This document shows, in pieces, positions 60,534-64,000 of a DNA stretch of 64,000 nt. Each line of letters begins with the position of its first letter. Position 1 is the first letter of the stretch. The stretch is taken from the NCBI GenBank assembly GCA_018240745.1, contig JAFEFF010000202.1:1-64000 (forward strand), in the 5' to 3' direction. Source of the DNA: Pseudomonadota bacterium. Lineage in GTDB: Bacteria > Pseudomonadota > Alphaproteobacteria > Reyranellales > Reyranellaceae. The translations under genes and the position numbers were made by a program. Under the pieces are notes generated by a model that was given only the letters and a program-made list of their open reading frames with translations, searched no databases and was not told the DNA's origin.

Positions 60534-61805
60534 CTACTTCCTCTTGAGCTGCAGGCCCTTGGTGAAGCGCATGAAGGTGCGCGTCGCGCCCTTTGCCGCC
60601 GGCGCCCCCTCGTCAACCGGTTCGTCGAGCGCGGCAACCAGCGGGCGCAGCGCCTTGACGATGGGGCTGGTCGGAGCGGCCTCCGGCAAAGGTTTTCCGA
60701 AATTCACCGCGGCCAGCGCCGACGGCACGTCGGCCGGAAGCTGGCAGTCGACCTTGCGCTTCATGGTGCGCTCGAGGTCGGCGACCTTGACCGCCGAGCG
60801 GCGCGGATCGAGCACGCCGCCGGTCACGAGATGCAGCCGCGCGCTGGGCGCCACGTCGTGCGCCAACTGCTGCAGCCGCATCGCGTCGCGCACGCCGGGC
60901 AGCGACAGGTCGGTGACCAGCACCACGTCGGTCGACGCCTCCATCACCTGGCGCTGGATCACCGGATCGCCGCGCGGCACGTCGGCCACGATCCAGCGGA
61001 AGCGCCGGTGCACCGAGCGCAGGAAGTCGGAGGCAGCGTGCGGACGGGCCTGGAAGCCGCCGCCCGGCGGCTCCTCGGCGCCGATCGCGTACAAGAGATC
61101 GCTTTTCTTCTGCGCCACCTGCTGGATGAACAGCGCGTCGATGCGGTCGGGCTGGTCGAGCGCCTCGCGCAGCGCGTCGATCGCCTCGAGGTCGAGCGCC
61201 AGCATCATCGAGCCGTAGTGCAGGTCGAAGTCGATCAGCAGCACCTCTTCCTGGAGCCGCGTGCCGAGCATGCTCGCCAGGCTCACCGCGAGGGTCGTCG
61301 CTCCGACACCGCCGCGCGCACCGACCACGCACAGCGTGCGCGGCTTGGCGGCGCTCTTGGCGGCATTGGCCACCGGTCCGGCGCCACGCTCGCGCAGCTC
61401 CAGGGCGCGATCGACCGCCCTCCCCATCGCACCCTCGGGCAGCGGCAGCGAGAGGTAGTCGTTGAAGCCCACCGCCATCAGATCGCGGTAGAGCGCCACG
61501 TCGTTGATGCGACCGACGCCGATCACCATGCAGCTACCGGGCAACGCCGTCTTCAGCGCCGCAGCGTCCGCCACCGGGTCATGCGCCGTGGCAAGGTCGA
61601 CGATCAGCAGGTCGAGGTCGCGTGGCCATTCGCTGAGCGCCAGCGCCGTGTCGATCGAGCCCTCGCGAACGTTCGCCTTTCCGAGCGTGACCCCGAACAG
61701 GTCGCCGGAGATCCTCGCCTGCGCCACCGAATCGGTGATGAAGGCCATGGCGGAGATGGACCGGTTCTCTTCGGCGTTGGACTGAGCGACAGCGGTTGCG
61801 GCCAT
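60534..61805 (-). CDS. cpaE: Tad pilus localisation ATPase CpaE/TadZ
   Basis: 423 residues. An N-terminal receiver-like domain (about 20-140) is followed by a MinD/ParA-like ATPase with a deviant Walker A GARGGVGATTLAVSLA near 160 (Thr in place of the second Lys), and VLLIDFDLHYGSM as Walker A'. TadZ proteins place the Tad machine in the cell. The variant P-loop KGGVGAT/RGGVGAT is usual for the CpaE family. Confidence 0.92.
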   Translation of the reverse strand: MAATAVAQSNAEENRSISAMAFITDSVAQARISGDLFGVTLGKANVREGSIDTALALSEWPRDLDLLIVDLATAHDPVADAAALKTALPGSCMVIGVGRINDVALYRDLMAVGFNDYLSLPLPEGAMGRAVDRALELRERGAGPVANAAKSAAKPRTLCVVGARGGVGATTLAVSLASMLGTRLQEEVLLIDFDLHYGSMMLALDLEAIDALREALDQPDRIDALFIQQVAQKKSDLLYAIGAEEPPGGGFQARPHAASDFLRSVHRRFRWIVADVPRGDPVIQRQVMEASTDVVLVTDLSLPGVRDAMRLQQLAHDVAPSARLHLVTGGVLDPRRSAVKVADLERTMKRKVDCQLPADVPSALAAVNFGKPLPEAAPTSPIVKALRPLVAALDEPVDEGAPAAKGATRTFMRFTKGLQLKRK

Positions 61806-61814
61806 GGTTCTCCC

Positions 61815-62498
61815 TCAGCTTCCGGGTGTTGATGGGGCGCCGGCGCCGGCTCCGCCGCCGGCGCCGCCGGTCGCTCCGCCGCTGCCGATGCTCACTCCCG
61901 CGCCTCCCCGCACATGGCCCTCGCGGTACCGTTGAACGGCGTCCGCGTTGACCTGGCCATCGGCGGGACCGGGCGCGCGGCCGACCGCGCCGTCGCGCGG
62001 CCGAGCCAGCATCTGGCCCATGTTGTAGGCGTCGGCGCAGCCGAACCCGGCCATGTCCGACTCGTTGGGATTCCAGATGGTCGACGGCGTGTAGCTCGGG
62101 CAGTTCCTCTCGCCGATGCGATACTCGGAGCGCACCACGACGATCTGGTCGGGACCACGGGTCATCGACGGCTCGACCGAAGCCGTCACCCAGCGTGCGC
62201 CGGCCTGCGACAGCCGGCTTGCGACATGCGCGGCCCGGCGCTGCTGCATCGCGCCGCCGAAGCCGTCGGTCACGACCACGAACTCGTCGCGCTGGCCGTG
62301 CCGGTCGGCAACCAGGGCCCGCACCTGGCCTTCCTGCGACGGATCGAGCTGCACGCTGCCGGGCGCAAAGTCGAATGCCATCAGCGAATCGGCGCGCTCG
62401 GGCGTATAGCGCGCCTCTCCGACGGCCTGCTGAGCGACCGGATCGGCACAACCCGCCAGGGCCAGAGCGGCAAGCGCCAAGAGGAGGATCGATTTCAT
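61815..62498 (-). CDS. cpaD: Tad pilus lipoprotein CpaD
   Basis: 227 residues. Lipobox LALAGC near residue 16. The CpaD core includes VVVRSEYRIGERNCPSYTPS and NPNESDMAGFGCADAYNMG, with two conserved cysteines. The C-terminal 35 residues are Gly/Ala low-complexity. CpaD acts at the outer membrane with the secretin encoded upstream. Confidence 0.92.
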   Translation of the reverse strand: MKSILLLALAALALAGCADPVAQQAVGEARYTPERADSLMAFDFAPGSVQLDPSQEGQVRALVADRHGQRDEFVVVTDGFGGAMQQRRAAHVASRLSQAGARWVTASVEPSMTRGPDQIVVVRSEYRIGERNCPSYTPSTIWNPNESDMAGFGCADAYNMGQMLARPRDGAVGRAPGPADGQVNADAVQRYREGHVRGGAGVSIGSGGATGGAGGGAGAGAPSTPGS

Positions 62499-62510
62499 CG
62501 TTGTTGTCTC

Positions 62511-64000
62511 CTACTCCAGCGTGAAGCCGGCGGCGGGTCCGGCAAACTGCTCACGGCCCACCGTCAGCCGCTGCGGCGGCGTCGGATGGTTGAAGCGCTG
62601 CATCACGATGCGGTCGACATCGGTCGGCGGAACGCGCCGGTCGAGCGGCGTCCGCAGCTTGCCGCTGGTCGGCTCGACGAAGTACGGCGTGACGATGATC
62701 ACCAGCTCGGTCTCGGTGCGCTGGTAGGCGTCCGACTTGAAGAGCGTGCCGAGCACCGGGACGTCGCCCAGCCAGGGCATCTTCTTGATGTCCTGCTCCG
62801 ACGTGCGCTGCAGCAGGCCGGCGATGGCGAAGCTCTGGCCGCTGCCGAGCTCGATGGTTGTCTGGGCGCGCCGCGTCTGCGTGCCCGGGATCGTCACCGT
62901 CGAGGTCGGCGTCAGCGGCACCTGGATCGAGTTGGCGGTGGAGACCTGGCTGACCTCGGGCGCGACCTTGAGGTTGATGCGGTCGCCGACGATGGTCGGC
63001 GTGAAGGCCAGGCTGATCCCCACCTGCTTGTAGGTGACGGTGATCGTATTGCTCACCGAGCCGCCCTGCGGCGTGATCACCGGGATCTCGCCGCCCGCCA
63101 GGAAGCTCGCGGTTTCGCCCGACATGGCAACCAGATTGGGCTCGGCCAGGATGGTGGCCTGGTTCTGCGTCGCCAGGAAATCGATCAGGGCGTCGAAGTT
63201 GCCGGCGGTAACGCGCGCCACGGCGGACGGCAGGCCGCCGACCGACTGGGAGGTGGCGATGCCGAAGCCGCTGCTCACCGCGCCGAACAAGGGCGCCACG
63301 CCGACGGTGCCGTTGGCGATGTTCTGCCAGTTGACGCCGATGCGCTTCAGCGCCTCGCGATGGACCTCGGCGATCTTGACCTTCAGCTGCACCTGATTGG
63401 GTGCCTCGACGAGGATGTTGTTGATGACCTTGGTGGCGGCGCCGCCGACATGCTGCAGCGCCATCCGGCGGGCATCGTCGGCGGCCACGGCGGACCGCGC
63501 GACGCCGCTCAGCACGATCGATTCGCCCTGGTTGTCGATCTGTATGGCGTTGCCGGGATGCAGCGCATCGAGCTGCGCCTTCATGCGGCTGATCGGCGAG
63601 GTCACGCTCACGATCGTGTTCAGCAGGACCCGGTCCTGGTCGTCGACGGCGTAGAGCACCGTCTCGCCGGGCTTCTTGGCGAAGACGTAGATCATGGTCG
63701 GCGACTTCACCTGCACATCGGCGATGTCGGGCGAGGCGACGAACACGGTGGTGGCCGCGCGCGGCAGCTTGACCGCCGTGCCCTTCTGCACCTCGAGCTT
63801 GAGCGTCGGCTGCTGCGGCGGCACGATCTCGCTCTGGCCGAACGGCCGGCCGGGTGCGCCGCTGGTCACGGCCGGCGGGGCCGGCGGGTTGCCTGCCGGT
63901 GGCTGGATCGGCGTCGGAGTCGGCGGGCGGGCCTGCGCCTGGCGCGGCTGCGGCGCCGGGGCTGCGAAATCGGGCGTGGCGGTCGGGCTCGGCGAGGGAG
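62511..64000 (-). CDS. cpaC: Tad pilus secretin CpaC/RcpA (5' end outside the window)
   Basis: At least 496 residues are present; the frame is open to the window edge, so the start and signal peptide are missing. Visible parts, from the edge: a Pro/Ala-rich linker, an N-domain with VAASPDIADVQVKSPT-like FVASPDIADVQVKSPT, a BON-like segment, then the secretin domain with VPLTPTSTVTIPGTQTRRAQ and FAIAGLLQRTSEQDIKKMPW and GDVPVLGTLFKS. It forms the outer-membrane pore of the Tad system. A GTG at 63,869 is an internal codon and not the likely start. Confidence 0.93.
   Translation of the reverse strand, partial: PSPSPTATPDFAAPAPQPRQAQARPPTPTPIQPPAGNPPAPPAVTSGAPGRPFGQSEIVPPQQPTLKLEVQKGTAVKLPRAATTVFVASPDIADVQVKSPTMIYVFAKKPGETVLYAVDDQDRVLLNTIVSVTSPISRMKAQLDALHPGNAIQIDNQGESIVLSGVARSAVAADDARRMALQHVGGAATKVINNILVEAPNQVQLKVKIAEVHREALKRIGVNWQNIANGTVGVAPLFGAVSSGFGIATSQSVGGLPSAVARVTAGNFDALIDFLATQNQATILAEPNLVAMSGETASFLAGGEIPVITPQGGSVSNTITVTYKQVGISLAFTPTIVGDRINLKVAPEVSQVSTANSIQVPLTPTSTVTIPGTQTRRAQTTIELGSGQSFAIAGLLQRTSEQDIKKMPWLGDVPVLGTLFKSDAYQRTETELVIIVTPYFVEPTSGKLRTPLDRRVPPTDVDRIVMQRFNHPTPPQRLTVGREQFAGPAAGFTLE

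Overview
The window comes from a GC-rich alphaproteobacterium, probably soil- or plant-associated; I cannot name the genus. Three things point there: a PhyR/NepR/EcfG general stress response (GSR) module, which is known only from Alphaproteobacteria; a CpaC-CpaF type Tad pilus cluster; and the GC-rich codon usage. No tRNA, rRNA, CRISPR array, transposase or prophage gene was seen.

Region 1 (about 1-31,200) is mainly an exopolysaccharide/capsule locus. One leftward transcription unit (about 8,243 to 1,732) encodes a proline/glycine repeat protein, an outer-membrane beta-barrel, a Wza-like export lipoprotein, a Wzc/GumC-like co-polymerase with tyrosine kinase, and a PPP-family phosphatase. A second, very long leftward operon (about 28,740 to 11,915) starts with the initiating sugar-phosphate transferase and runs through AsnB, many glycosyltransferases, a methyltransferase, a polymerase-like membrane protein and a Wzm/Wzt-type ABC transporter, mostly with overlapping stop/start codons. 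Two more glycosyltransferases (10,783-8,442) and an opposing PIG-L-type deacetylase lie between them. An O-antigen-ligase-like protein and a small membrane-anchored helical protein (31,191-28,880) flank the far side.

Region 2 (about 31,300-43,400) is mixed: a maleate-isomerase-like protein, a methyltransferase, a DUF2161 nuclease-like protein, a YcaQ-type glycosylase, an amidohydrolase, ergothioneine genes egtB-egtD, an ATP-grasp-like protein, several very small membrane proteins and lipoproteins, and a peptide-type ABC substrate-binding protein.

Region 3 (about 43,400-52,450) is a GSR locus: CsbD-family proteins, a CHASE3 hybrid histidine kinase, a HisKA_2/HWE-type kinase, PhyR, two EcfG-like sigma factors and NepR. 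Promoter-like elements of the form G[G/C]AAC-N16/17-CGTT precede many small stress genes in regions 2 and 3, including egtBD, two csbD genes, a DUF1328 gene and tiny membrane-protein genes. This suggests the GSR regulon is clustered around its regulators. One canonical element, next to nepR, faces a strong intrinsic terminator about 170 bp away with no leftward gene between them, which predicts an undescribed stress-induced small RNA (or mRNA for a 29-residue peptide).

Region 4 (about 52,490-64,000) holds an SDR dehydrogenase and then a leftward Tad/Flp pilus cluster: secretin CpaC (cut by the window end), CpaD, CpaE/TadZ, CpaF/TadA, TadB, TadC, three TadE/TadG-like pseudopilin genes and TadD.
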